DNA from: an uncultured Anaerolineae bacterium
GTDB taxonomy: Bacteria > Chloroflexota > Anaerolineae > Anaerolineales > Villigracilaceae
Direction: 5' to 3'
Length of the DNA: 64,000 nucleotides
NCBI GenBank assembly: GCA_903838415.1
Contig: CAILYI010000056.1
Location: forward strand, 1-64,000
Of the stretch, positions 1-8,849 are shown in pieces (within the stretch, counting starts at the first letter, position 1; the number at the start of each line of letters is the position of its first letter). Made by a program: the position numbers and the translations under genes. The notes under the pieces were generated by a model. That model did no database searches. It was not told the DNA's origin and saw only the letters and a list, made by a program, of their open reading frames with translations.

Positions 1-2
1 AA

Positions 3-216
3 CGAATCGAGCCAGCTCGACGGACGAATCGAGCCGCTCGACGAACGAATCGAGCCAGCTTGACGAACGAATCGAGCCAGCTCGACGAACGAATCGAGCC
101 AGCTCGACGAACGAATCGAGCCAGCTCGACGAACGAATCGAGCCAGCTTGACGGACGAATCGAGCCAGCTCGACGAACGAATCGAGCCGCTCGACGAACG
201 AATCGAGCCAGCTCGA
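3..216. repeat. 22-bp palindromic tandem repeat array (10 units)
   Basis: Ten head-to-tail units start at 3, 25, 46, 68, 90, 112, 134, 156, 178 and 199. Each holds the dyad TCGAGC-CA-GCTCGA. The two units starting at 25 and 178 have a one-base centre (TCGAGC-C-GCTCGA) and are 21 bp long. The units at 46 and 134 read GCTTGA in the right arm, which would still pair as G-U in RNA. The array reaches the window edge and may continue beyond it. There are no unique spacers. Because the period is mostly 22 bp, it is not a coding repeat. Confidence 0.9.
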
Positions 217-229
217 TTGCAAACAGAAA

Positions 230-257
230 GCCCGCGCGTTCCTGGGAACGCGCGGGC
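230..257 (-). terminator. Intrinsic terminator of the small gene at 272-583
   Basis: A perfect 12-bp stem, GCCCGCGCGTTC / GAACGCGCGGGC, has a CTGG loop. Read on the minus strand it is followed by TTTCTGTTT. It lies 14 bases past the stop codon of the interrupted minus-strand frame, so it probably ends that transcript. Its presence argues that this frame was once a genuine transcription unit. Confidence 0.7.
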
Positions 258-271
258 CGGGTACTACCGCT

Positions 272-583
272 TTACTCAATCCGATCGCTTGGGTGCAGGT
301 TATTCCACAAAACAACAATCTCGGCCTCGTTCTTGCCGATATTATCAGCATTGCGCCACTTGCCCCGGAAGTTCTGCCTGACCTTCTTGACCAGATCGGG
401 GTTGACGCGCACATCCACTTCGATGCTGCCGTCCTTCTTGCCGGTCGGCCTGAAGTGCGTGCCGTTGGGCAGCTGCACGATGCGGCCTTCCTTCAAACCA
501 ATCTAGGTCTGTGCATCCAGTTCGTCCAGCACCGCCCAAACACTGCCGCGGCTCTGGTTGTTGTTGTACTTTCTTGCGTTCAT
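272..583 (-). pseudogene. Small gene interrupted by an in-frame TAG codon
   Basis: On the minus strand a frame opens at ATG 583-581 and stays open for 26 codons (starting MNARKYNNNQSRGSVW). It meets TAG at 505-503, then continues in the same frame for 76 codons to TAA at 274-272 (ending NNLHPSDRIE). Both halves have ordinary amino-acid composition, and together they would make one basic protein of about 103 residues. A strong terminator follows directly. I do not recognise the family. A TTG codon at 496-494 could restart translation and give a 74-residue C-terminal piece. The simplest reading is a nonsense mutation; amber readthrough or a sequencing error are alternatives. Confidence 0.55.
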
Positions 584-645
584 ACATTACGGTGTGTTCT
601 GATACATAGTGAGTACACAAACGCTCAAGCAAACGGTTAATCCCA

Positions 646-729
646 AGCCTTACTCCGTCCATGATTAGTCTTACTCCATCCATCCCAAGCCTTACTCTGT
701 CCATGATGAGTCTTACTCTGTTCATCTTT
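646..729. repeat. 21-bp tandem repeat array (4 units)
   Basis: Four contiguous 21-bp units lie at 646-666, 667-687, 688-708 and 709-729. The shared core is AGYCTTACTCYRTCCAT. Units 1 and 3 (AGCC...) and units 2 and 4 (AGTC...) are most alike, which suggests duplication of a 42-bp pair. On the minus strand the array reads as heptads of the type MDRVRLI/MDGVRLG, but that frame has no plausible gene around it. Confidence 0.85.
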
Positions 730-740
730 GGCCTTGACGA

Positions 741-828
741 AAAACCTGCCACGAATGTCCCGAACACCCCCGAAGGCTCTCCCGTTTTCTTCGGGCTGCT
801 GCGTGGCCTTCGTGGATAAAAAGGTTTT
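741..828. repeat. Long imperfect inverted repeat (nested palindrome)
   Basis: The arms nest from outside in: AAAACCT (741-747) with AGGTTTT (822-828), CCACGAA (749-755) with TTCGTGG (809-815), and CCGAAG (770-775) with CTTCGG (789-794). The element lies in the gene-free stretch 584-960, between the 21-bp array and the surface-glycan locus. It resembles a small palindromic interspersed element and has no coding capacity. Apart from this element and the array at 646-729, I see nothing else in 584-960 except the ribosome-binding site of the next gene. Confidence 0.6.
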
Positions 829-960
829 TGCAATAGGCCTGTCGTGGCCATGAACGGTCACGAAAAGGTTGGGGAAAATCGCGCCGCCCCGAACTTTGTA
901 ATACTCTTGATAGCATTAAAAAGCCCAATTGGCTTTAACATCCAGCCAAAGGAAAATCCC

Positions 961-2097
961 ATGAAAATCACCTTCCTCGGCACCCACGGACAATACAACC
1001 TCGGCGATGAACTTCTGCTGGAAACCTTTCTGGCCCAGCTTGGCCCACAGCATCACTACGCCGTCAACTCCTACGACCCTGAATTCACCGCGCAAATGCT
1101 GAAGCCCAAGTTTGACGTGGAAACCTTCCACACCACCGGCGAACTCCCCAGCCTGCTGAAACACTTGCTCAGCTCAGACCTGCTCTTTTTCGGCGGCGGC
1201 AGCATCATCAAAGAACTGTATGCCAGCGTGGGCCGCAACCGCTACTCCACCCTGTGGATGATCCTGGCCATCGTCACCTTCACCCGGCAAATCGCACGCA
1301 AGCGCATCATCATGAGCAACATCGGCGTCGGGCCCCTGCTCTCCCCGGGCGGCGAACGCCTGGCGCGCATGATCCTGCGTCAGGTGGATTTTGTCTCGGT
1401 GCGCGATGACAAATCGCTGCTCACCTGCCAAAAGCTGGGCCTAAAACCCGAAAAACTGCGCCGCGTTCCCGATGCGGTCTTTGCCAACACCGCGCAAGTC
1501 TTTCTGCGGGATGCCGCCACGATCACGCTCACCCGGAATTTGCGCATCGCGCTGAATCTCAACTACGATATTGAGAATCGCGCCGCGTGGGAAAGCTTCC
1601 TGACCAACCTGGCCGACTGCCTGATCCAGCTCAACCAGCAGACTCCCATCGAAATCCACGCCCTACCGATGCAAAGCCGGTTCAAAGCCAATGACGATTT
1701 ATCGGTGCTGAAGGAATTCGCCCAACGCCTGCCCGGCATCCCGTTTATCATGAACGAACCACAGACCTCCCAGCAAGTCGCCGATATCATCACGCGCAGC
1801 GACCTGGTGTTGGCCGAACGACTGCACACCATGGTGATCGCCTCCATTTTGGGAAAGCCCTTTTACGGACTGATCTACGACGTAAAAGTGGCCGAACTGA
1901 TTAACTATCTCGGCATGGAAAAATACGCGCTCAACATTAACCAACCCTTCGAAACGAAAACGCTGCTGGCTGGCATCCAAAACGTGCATACCGCGCGAAA
2001 AACCATCGGACAGCACCTGAAAACCCGCAGCAGCGAACTGCGCGCAGAGTTGGTCACCTACTTCGAAGAAATTCAGACAAAAATCAAGCAATACTAG
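961..2097 (+). CDS. Polysaccharide pyruvyl transferase family protein (CsaB-like)
   Basis: The product has 378 residues. The ATG at 961 is preferred because AAAGGA sits seven bases before it; an upstream frame extension lacks such a site. The N-terminus has the GTHGQYNLGDE loop (about residues 7-17), like the G-N-x-G-D loop of the family. A glycine-rich DLLFFGGGSIIKE motif follows near residue 78, and ERLHTMVIAS near residue 286 matches the conserved R-L-H segment of the C-terminal half. Family members transfer pyruvate from phosphoenolpyruvate to sugars of cell-wall or exported polymers and are cytoplasmic. It opens a long co-directional glycan locus, which supports this role. The exact acceptor cannot be read from sequence. 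Confidence 0.78.
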   Translation: MKITFLGTHGQYNLGDELLLETFLAQLGPQHHYAVNSYDPEFTAQMLKPKFDVETFHTTGELPSLLKHLLSSDLLFFGGGSIIKELYASVGRNRYSTLWMILAIVTFTRQIARKRIIMSNIGVGPLLSPGGERLARMILRQVDFVSVRDDKSLLTCQKLGLKPEKLRRVPDAVFANTAQVFLRDAATITLTRNLRIALNLNYDIENRAAWESFLTNLADCLIQLNQQTPIEIHALPMQSRFKANDDLSVLKEFAQRLPGIPFIMNEPQTSQQVADIITRSDLVLAERLHTMVIASILGKPFYGLIYDVKVAELINYLGMEKYALNINQPFETKTLLAGIQNVHTARKTIGQHLKTRSSELRAELVTYFEEIQTKIKQY

Positions 2098-2160
2098 CCA
2101 GGGACTTTGCCGAGACACAGCCTGAACGCGTCCCGGCAAGCTCGCCTGCAACCAAATCAC

Positions 2161-5025
2161 ATGCCCACCGTCCGCAAAATCACCATCATCGTAGCGGTTT
2201 TCTATTACGCGCTCTCAGCCATCATGTTCCGAGGCGTGATTGCCAGTATTCCGAGCATTTTGCGCGGCGAGGCCGTCATCAACGCCGATGAACTGGTGCC
2301 GTTTTTCAATCCAAACAGCCAGTTTATTGACCAGGCCGCGGGGAAATTCAACCAGCTGACGAACGGTTACGAGTTCCGGGTACGCTATTCCTTCCACACC
2401 ACCTGGATGCGCTACTACAAAGTGCTGCCGTTTGCCCTGCCCATCGTGGTGCCGACGATTGCCTACGTCGGTTACCTGGCGGTGGCCTGGTTCGTCAAAA
2501 AAGTGATGCCCCGCTATAAACCAGAGACGGTTTACACCATCACTGCGGCCCCGGTGCTGGCGATTTTCCTGATCATGGATTATGCCAAGATCACGCACTT
2601 TTACACCCTGATCCTGGGCTTTTCCATGTACCTGGCCGCCATCGTGCTGATGACGTATGGCCTGATATTCCCGCAAAAGCAGCCTTACCGTCTCGTCATC
2701 GCCGCCTGCCTGATAACCTTGTTCAACCCGGCTGTTCATTATCTCGTGCTGTTTGGGCTATACATGGCCCTGGCAGTTGCCACCCTGCTTGTGGTGGATG
2801 GGATCGAAGCGATCCGCGCCGGAACCTGGAGGAATATTTATCGGCCCGCAAAATGGCGCGAAGGCCTGATGATCTTCCGCCGGGATTGGAAACGCCTGTT
2901 TCTGGAAGTCCGTTTCTGGCGCTGTATCGGGTCGTTTGCCATGCTGGCCGTGGTCACGCTGCTGCCTTATTATTTATTCGTCAAGTTTTACGCCCTGGCC
3001 GGGGTGGCGAATCTCTCCGAAACGGTCCCCGCGGATTACTATTTCATCGTGGATGCCTCCATCGCGCCCGGTCATCTGCTGGCCTTTGACATGGCCGGGA
3101 TCATGGACAAGTTCACCACTGGCGATTATCTCTCAAAGGTGCCGCGCTGGGCCAACGCCATTTATACCGCGCTGATGCTGATGCCGCTGTTCTACAAGAA
3201 AGCCCGCCAGAGCCTGTTCGACTCGGACCCGATGCGCGCCTTGATGATCGTCGTCTACACCAGCACTTTTTTCTCAATGTGGGCCACGCTCGGCTACACC
3301 GATCCGCAGTGGATGCCGACGTTTCACCGCACGATTGCATTTATCAGCAACTATGCCAACGGAACCCGCAGCTTTGTCGGCGACCTGATCGTCAGCCTGC
3401 TGGCGACGGTGGTTCAGGTACTGCGCTTCCCACATCGCTTTGAATTCATCATGTTCGTGATGGGCTGCGTCATGGTGCCGATATCGCTGGTCTGGCTGGA
3501 ACATGAAATCAGCCTTTGGGCCAGGTCGACAGTTGTCAGCCGTCATCAACTCATCATTAACGGAAAGCGCAGCGTGGCGCGTCTGACGAAAGCCGGTTTT
3601 TTGCCGCTCGCCGTGACGGTGCTGGCGCTTGTTCCGATATTTTCCAACACAGCTTACACAAAAGTCTTTTTCTCAGGGAATTTTAGCAATTTTCTCGCGC
3701 CCTACCCGGTTGGCCCGCTCAAGGAAGTCAAAGACGCGCTGCTCAAAATGCCGCCAGGCAAGGTGGTGGTCCTGCCTCCCACCGAAACCGCCAAGGTGGA
3801 AGTCGATATCAATGGGGTCGAACACAAATTTATCGACAAGTTCCACATTTACTACCTCGACCTGCCCAGTTACTACTACGGCCTGACCGGCGATTCGGAT
3901 AACAAGCATGAGTTTTTTCTGCTGCTGCGCGCCCTGTATTACCAGCAACCCTGGTGGATCAACATCGCCCGGGATTTGAACCTGCGCTATATCGTGGTCA
4001 ACAAGGAATTGGTCGCCAGCACCGTGGGCGGGCAGGAATATTTGCGCGATGTGGAACGAGTCCTGATCCCCGAATTCGACCGGCGCAGCGACTATGTCAA
4101 AAAACTGATGGAAAACGAAAGTTACGCGCTCTACGAATTTACCGACCTGCCCAAAGCCGAACGCGTGCCGCTTTACATCGACACCGATTGGAGCACGTTT
4201 ATCCAAATCCTTTCGCGCAACCTGGAATTGACCCGCTATTACGATTTGCGGCACTCCAACGTAGTCGGTGATTTGGAAAATTACGGCCACCTGACGCTGG
4301 TTACAAATGACTTGCACACCTCGATACTGAATCTGTACGAAAAAGCCCACAAAGAGAAGTTTTTCCGCCCCAGCAGCACAATTTTAGCCTTTAACCCCAA
4401 CCTGATTTCCAGTTCTTATTATTTATCGCCCATGTTCCGGCTGTTCCAATTTTTCTCGGATAGCAAATACAACCGCCTCAATATGATCACCCCCGGTCTG
4501 TGGGGCACAATTGAGGGCGGGTTTCTCGGCGTTCCGCGCGCCACCGCCTTACGGATTGATGTGACTCTGCCTGAAGCGGGTGAATATCATCTGCTGCTGC
4601 GCGGCGCGGCCTCAAAGAATGAACTTTTGATGCAGTCAAAGCTCTATCGTGAAAAACAATACCTTCTGCTGCAATCTGACCCGACCAACCTGGGATTTTT
4701 CGACAAAAGAATGGTGTTCTCCTCCGCTCGAAAGCCATTGGATGTCAGCACCTACTCCCCTGCCGAACTGGGAAAACTCATTCCAACCAATGTGGTGGTC
4801 ATCAACAGCAAATACCAGTTTTTTGACCTGGGAACGGTCAACGGCGCCAAAGGAAAGTACGCTTTCTATTTCGACAAAATGGATGATGCCCCGCTGCTGG
4901 TGGAAGGGCTGCTGCTCATTCCGGAGGATGAGTATCAATCCCTGGCGCTGCCCCCCAATGTTCAGGTAGTGGTAGAGAAAAATTTGTGCTGCGGCCCGGT
5001 TGTGATTGAAGGACAGCAGCCGTGA
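2161..5025 (+). CDS. Large polytopic membrane protein with C-terminal extracytoplasmic domain, GT-C-like
   Basis: The product is about 954 residues from ATG 2161; a TTG at 2107 would add 18 residues and has no clearly better ribosome-binding site. Roughly ten hydrophobic segments occur in residues 1-495, the first at residues 6-24. They are followed by a mostly hydrophilic domain of about 460 residues. The first loop, with acidic residues after TM1 (NADELVPFF), recalls GT-C fold transferases, where an acidic residue in this loop is catalytic. No family can be named with confidence. The position between a pyruvyl-transferase-like gene and a LamG-like anchor protein suggests work on a lipid-linked or surface glycan outside the membrane. 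Confidence 0.6.
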   Translation: MPTVRKITIIVAVFYYALSAIMFRGVIASIPSILRGEAVINADELVPFFNPNSQFIDQAAGKFNQLTNGYEFRVRYSFHTTWMRYYKVLPFALPIVVPTIAYVGYLAVAWFVKKVMPRYKPETVYTITAAPVLAIFLIMDYAKITHFYTLILGFSMYLAAIVLMTYGLIFPQKQPYRLVIAACLITLFNPAVHYLVLFGLYMALAVATLLVVDGIEAIRAGTWRNIYRPAKWREGLMIFRRDWKRLFLEVRFWRCIGSFAMLAVVTLLPYYLFVKFYALAGVANLSETVPADYYFIVDASIAPGHLLAFDMAGIMDKFTTGDYLSKVPRWANAIYTALMLMPLFYKKARQSLFDSDPMRALMIVVYTSTFFSMWATLGYTDPQWMPTFHRTIAFISNYANGTRSFVGDLIVSLLATVVQVLRFPHRFEFIMFVMGCVMVPISLVWLEHEISLWARSTVVSRHQLIINGKRSVARLTKAGFLPLAVTVLALVPIFSNTAYTKVFFSGNFSNFLAPYPVGPLKEVKDALLKMPPGKVVVLPPTETAKVEVDINGVEHKFIDKFHIYYLDLPSYYYGLTGDSDNKHEFFLLLRALYYQQPWWINIARDLNLRYIVVNKELVASTVGGQEYLRDVERVLIPEFDRRSDYVKKLMENESYALYEFTDLPKAERVPLYIDTDWSTFIQILSRNLELTRYYDLRHSNVVGDLENYGHLTLVTNDLHTSILNLYEKAHKEKFFRPSSTILAFNPNLISSSYYLSPMFRLFQFFSDSKYNRLNMITPGLWGTIEGGFLGVPRATALRIDVTLPEAGEYHLLLRGAASKNELLMQSKLYREKQYLLLQSDPTNLGFFDKRMVFSSARKPLDVSTYSPAELGKLIPTNVVVINSKYQFFDLGTVNGAKGKYAFYFDKMDDAPLLVEGLLLIPEDEYQSLALPPNVQVVVEKNLCCGPVVIEGQQP

Positions 5026-5047
5026 CCCTTTCTAAAGACAAAACTTT

Positions 5048-7663
5048 ATGACTCTGCAACACTTTACACGCAATAATGCTAATAAAATAGACGACATGAA
5101 AGTCATCTCAATTATCAAGGCTATCATTGCGCGCCTTGAAGCCCTGCTCAACCGCTTGCGTGCGCGTATTCCTGGCTTGCCCAGCAATCGTTCCGTGTTT
5201 GCGGCTGCCGGGTTAGCTTTTGCTGTTCTGATACTCCTTGCCGCGTTCCAACTTTTACTTGCCCCCAAACAAAAATTCACAACGTACACGCTGCCCTACG
5301 AACAAAACTTCGATGATGTTGACCTGCGCCGCTGGTTCGTTGGAGATGGCGTCTGGACGATCCGGGATACGGCCCTGGCTCAAACTGTCGGCGGAGACAC
5401 CCCGGGCCAGGCCCACATCCCTTTCAAACTGCCCGAGGATGCGCCCTATCACGCCAGCGTCTACATTACCCTGAAAAAGGATTCGCGCGAAGCCGGCATC
5501 TCCTTTAATGCCCAATACCCCGATCTGACATCCAAACAGCACCGGGTCTATCTCTCCCGGCCAGACAAAGACACGCTTGAACTGGTTGCCGGTTACATGG
5601 ATCAAACCGGCAGTTTTATTACGCAAGTGCAGGTGCCACTTTCCATCAACACCACTGAATTTCGCCTCGACCTGTACGTCTACTCCAATACTTATCTCGT
5701 ACAGGTCAACGGACAGCGGCTCATAGACGATCGTCCGCTTTTCTATAAGAACGGACTGATCGGTTTCTATACCCTTGGTCCGGCAATTTTCGACACCTTC
5801 AAATTGACCGCCGCCGATAATCCCAACCCCGGCAACCTGGTATACACCAGCGATTTCGACCAGGACCCCGGTGGAGCGGGCTGGGTTCCCTTTGCCGGAA
5901 CCTGGAAAATCGCAGATAAGCAGATGGTGCAATCGGACCCAATCATCATCAACGCCGGAATGGGTTATGAAAGCAGCAGTTTCCAAAATTTCACCTTGCG
6001 CGCCACGTTCAATCACCTGAGCGGGCAGGGTGCGGGCGTGTTGTTCAATATGCCATCCCCTTATCAGATCAACGGGGCACACCTCGTGCGTTATTCGGAT
6101 GAGACAGATTCCATCATTTGGGGCTATTTCGATCCCAACAGCGGATTCAACCGACAGGGATATGTCCCTGTCGCCCCGGCGGGCAGCGGGCCTCACACGC
6201 TGCAAATTTTCTCAGGCGATACATCCTATGATTTGTTTCTTGACGACCAACTTCTCGCGCGGGATGTGCCCCTACAAAGCAAACAGGGAAATATTGGGCT
6301 GGTCACTTCTGCCGCTTCAGCAGGATTTTCGCTCGTGGAAGTGTATCCGCTATTTGGGGTGACTGGCGATCCCACCGGGCAGCTTACTCCCGTTTCAGCG
6401 GCAGGAACCGCTTCTCCGGCAGCCAAACCCAAGTCCACCAAACCCGGCCCTACCAAACCAGGCCCAACAGAAACCGGCCCTGCCAAACCAAGTGCCACCA
6501 AAGTCAGCCCTACTAAAAAACCGGCTTCAACAGTTGTGGCAGGCACACAAAATTCTCCCAAAGGCTCGCCCACGGTGATTACGCCAGCCGGTGCCACCAT
6601 TGGAGGCCAATCTCCCTATCACGGCACCTTTACCGGCAAATTAGCTGACCAGGATTGGGTGGCGATCAGCGGTGATTGGCGTTTCCAGGATGGAAATTTT
6701 GTCCAGACGCGAACCGATGGCTATGATCTGACCACCATCTATACCAAAACAGCCTTCAAGAATTTCAGCTACCAGGTTGGGTTGACTCATCAACAGGGCA
6801 GCGGCGCAGGATTGTTGTTTAACCTGCCCAACAACGATCGCTTGACCGGCGGAAGCATGGTCCGGTATTCTGATAAGCGTGATAATGCCCTCATCTGGGG
6901 CTACTTTGATGCAAATGGCGTTTACAAAAACCAGGGTTACGCCGAAGTCAATCACGCCGGGACAGACCATCACACCCTGCGCGTGACCAGCGGCGATCAA
7001 TCTTACTCCATCTATCTTGATGATCGCCTGGTTGTCCAGAGCGTTCCATTTATTTCGAAGCAAAACAACGGCTACATCGGCCTGTTGACCTCGGTTGCCA
7101 GTGTCACCTACGACGAAGTTTCTGTCGATGGCGTTGGCGCAGCTTTCAAGGGAAATTACACCTCGCTGGATGGTTTCACCGATCAGCGCATTGTCAGTGG
7201 CAAGTGGACAATTGGCAATAACACAATCACCCAAACTGTGCCCGATGTAGCCGATTATGTCTGGAACACTGGCGTTCAGGCCTCCCAATATACCGTCAGC
7301 GCCAATATCACTTTGCCCAAAGGCACAACCACCATGGGTGGAGGGTTCATCATCAACATGGCTCAGCGCGGCACCAAGAACAGCTCTTATGTTGTCCGGC
7401 TGACCAAAGGTGGGCAAGGGATTTGGTGGGGTTCTTACGATGCAGCCGGTAAATTCAAAGGCCAGGGTTCAGCCCCGCTCAAGGCAGATTCGCTCACTTT
7501 TCTTGTCAAGATCGTCGTCAATTCTGACAAGATGACCGTTTTTGTAAATGATCAGGAAATCGCCACCGATGTTCCCGTCACAGGCGTTGAAGGTTGGGTT
7601 GGGCTGGTATCGTACGGCGGTCCGGTCACCTTTCAGGATGTCCAGCTGGTAGTGGAACAATGA
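5048..7663 (+). CDS. Membrane-anchored surface protein with four LamG/DUF1080-like repeats
   Basis: The product has 871 residues. A single membrane span is at about residues 50-75. Four homologous beta-sandwich-like repeats lie outside, at about 86-250, 263-434, 521-694 and 701-871. Repeats 2 and 3 share GAGVLFN/GAGLLFN, MVRYSD/LVRYSD and WGYFD motifs and end in a GxIGLxTS strand, as in concanavalin-A-like or 3-keto-disaccharide-hydrolase folds. Between repeats 2 and 3 a Lys/Pro/Thr linker (about 445-510) repeats TKPGPTKPGP-type units. I see no catalytic signature, so carbohydrate binding is the likelier role. An alternative ATG at 5096 would remove 16 residues and has TAAAAT seven bases before it. 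The stop overlaps the next start (ATGA). Confidence 0.65.
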   Translation: MTLQHFTRNNANKIDDMKVISIIKAIIARLEALLNRLRARIPGLPSNRSVFAAAGLAFAVLILLAAFQLLLAPKQKFTTYTLPYEQNFDDVDLRRWFVGDGVWTIRDTALAQTVGGDTPGQAHIPFKLPEDAPYHASVYITLKKDSREAGISFNAQYPDLTSKQHRVYLSRPDKDTLELVAGYMDQTGSFITQVQVPLSINTTEFRLDLYVYSNTYLVQVNGQRLIDDRPLFYKNGLIGFYTLGPAIFDTFKLTAADNPNPGNLVYTSDFDQDPGGAGWVPFAGTWKIADKQMVQSDPIIINAGMGYESSSFQNFTLRATFNHLSGQGAGVLFNMPSPYQINGAHLVRYSDETDSIIWGYFDPNSGFNRQGYVPVAPAGSGPHTLQIFSGDTSYDLFLDDQLLARDVPLQSKQGNIGLVTSAASAGFSLVEVYPLFGVTGDPTGQLTPVSAAGTASPAAKPKSTKPGPTKPGPTETGPAKPSATKVSPTKKPASTVVAGTQNSPKGSPTVITPAGATIGGQSPYHGTFTGKLADQDWVAISGDWRFQDGNFVQTRTDGYDLTTIYTKTAFKNFSYQVGLTHQQGSGAGLLFNLPNNDRLTGGSMVRYSDKRDNALIWGYFDANGVYKNQGYAEVNHAGTDHHTLRVTSGDQSYSIYLDDRLVVQSVPFISKQNNGYIGLLTSVASVTYDEVSVDGVGAAFKGNYTSLDGFTDQRIVSGKWTIGNNTITQTVPDVADYVWNTGVQASQYTVSANITLPKGTTTMGGGFIINMAQRGTKNSSYVVRLTKGGQGIWWGSYDAAGKFKGQGSAPLKADSLTFLVKIVVNSDKMTVFVNDQEIATDVPVTGVEGWVGLVSYGGPVTFQDVQLVVEQ

Positions 7664-8823
7664 AAGCCCCGCGCTGGCTAACCACGCCCTTGTTCGCTTT
7701 CTGTTTGTCACGCCTGTTGATTTTTGGTGCAGGCTTGATCGGCGACACCATGCTCCAGACCGAGGAAGGTCACTGGCTTGCAGCCCCGGGCAGTCCCTTC
7801 CTTTCGATGTGGGCCAAATGGGACAGTCAATCTTATGTTGATATTGCCACCAATGGCTACTGGTTTCGCCCCGGACAACTGAGCAATGTCGCCTTTTTTC
7901 CGGTTTACCCGATGTTGATGCGTGTCACAGCGCCGCTGGTTGGCGGTAGCGTGGTGCTGGCAGGCTTCATCCTCAGCAACCTGGCCTTTTTGGGCGCGCT
8001 GATTTTTCTCTACTTGTTGACCGAAATGGAACTGGACACAGCATCAGCCAAACGAACCGTGTTTTACCTGGCATTATTTCCGACTTCGTTTTTTTTCAGC
8101 AGTGTCTATACCGAAAGCACTTTTTTACTGCTCTCATTGGCCACCATGTACTTTGCCCGCCGGCACATGTGGATGCAAGCTGCATTGATTGGGATGCTCT
8201 CAGCCGCCACCCGCAACCTGGGTGTTTTAATCTGGGCACTGGTGATGTGGGAATGGCTGCGCGCACAAGGCTGGTCGCTGAAAACTTTCCACTACAAGGA
8301 AAGTTGGAGTAACCTGTGGAACGGCTTTCGCCAGCATTGGTTTGACCTGTTCATAATCGCAATCATCCCGCTTGGGTTGTTCGCCTATATGTACTTTTTG
8401 AAGATCAATTTTGAACGTCCACTGGCCTTCATAGAGGCCCAGTCCGCCTGGGGCCGCGAAAACATCGGCCCGCTGGCAGTGATACTAAAGAACGTGAAAG
8501 TCCTGATGAACAATACGCTCACTAAAAGTTGGCTGACCAATTTCTGGAATACGTCCACCTTATTGATCTTCCTGGCGCTGGTGCCTTTCATCTGGATTCG
8601 GATTGGGGAAGGCTACGCCATCTACGTGCTGATCATGTTACTGGTACCCACCGCCAGCGCAACCGGAAGCATCATCCGTTATGTGATCACTGCCTTCCCG
8701 GCTTTTATGCTACTTGGCTGGTGGGGCCGCCGCGAAAGCGTTGACCGCATCCTGGTAACCGGATTCGCCGTTCTGCTTGGCATGTTTGTAACCGTTTTCG
8801 TAAACTGGATTTTTGTTGCCTGA
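7660..8823 (+). CDS. PIG-V-like GT-C mannosyltransferase family membrane protein
   Basis: The product has 387 residues. Its start overlaps the previous stop as ATGA, which implies translational coupling. It is a multispanning protein with an early loop WDSQSYVDIATNGYW near residues 52-66. This matches the W-D signature of the PIG-V (GPI mannosyltransferase 2) family, where the Asp is important. A second signature-like stretch, FFPVYPMLMRV, and the FPTSFFFSSVYTES segment also fit. Eukaryotic PIG-V uses dolichyl-phosphate-mannose; bacterial relatives are presumed to use polyprenyl-phosphate sugars outside the membrane. The Dpm1-like GT2 gene immediately downstream and manC in the same locus fit a mannose route. 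Confidence 0.75.
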   Translation: MKAPRWLTTPLFAFCLSRLLIFGAGLIGDTMLQTEEGHWLAAPGSPFLSMWAKWDSQSYVDIATNGYWFRPGQLSNVAFFPVYPMLMRVTAPLVGGSVVLAGFILSNLAFLGALIFLYLLTEMELDTASAKRTVFYLALFPTSFFFSSVYTESTFLLLSLATMYFARRHMWMQAALIGMLSAATRNLGVLIWALVMWEWLRAQGWSLKTFHYKESWSNLWNGFRQHWFDLFIIAIIPLGLFAYMYFLKINFERPLAFIEAQSAWGRENIGPLAVILKNVKVLMNNTLTKSWLTNFWNTSTLLIFLALVPFIWIRIGEGYAIYVLIMLLVPTASATGSIIRYVITAFPAFMLLGWWGRRESVDRILVTGFAVLLGMFVTVFVNWIFVA

Positions 8824-8849
8824 TCGTTTTACCCATGCAAGGAGTACCC

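Noticed and set aside
3-216. Repeat array read as a CRISPR
   Set aside because: Units are contiguous with no unique spacers, the period is only 22 bp, and no cas genes are in the window.
844-960. Upstream extension of the pyruvyl-transferase-like gene
   Set aside because: The added 39 residues do not resemble the family N-terminus, and the SD sequence serves the ATG at 961.
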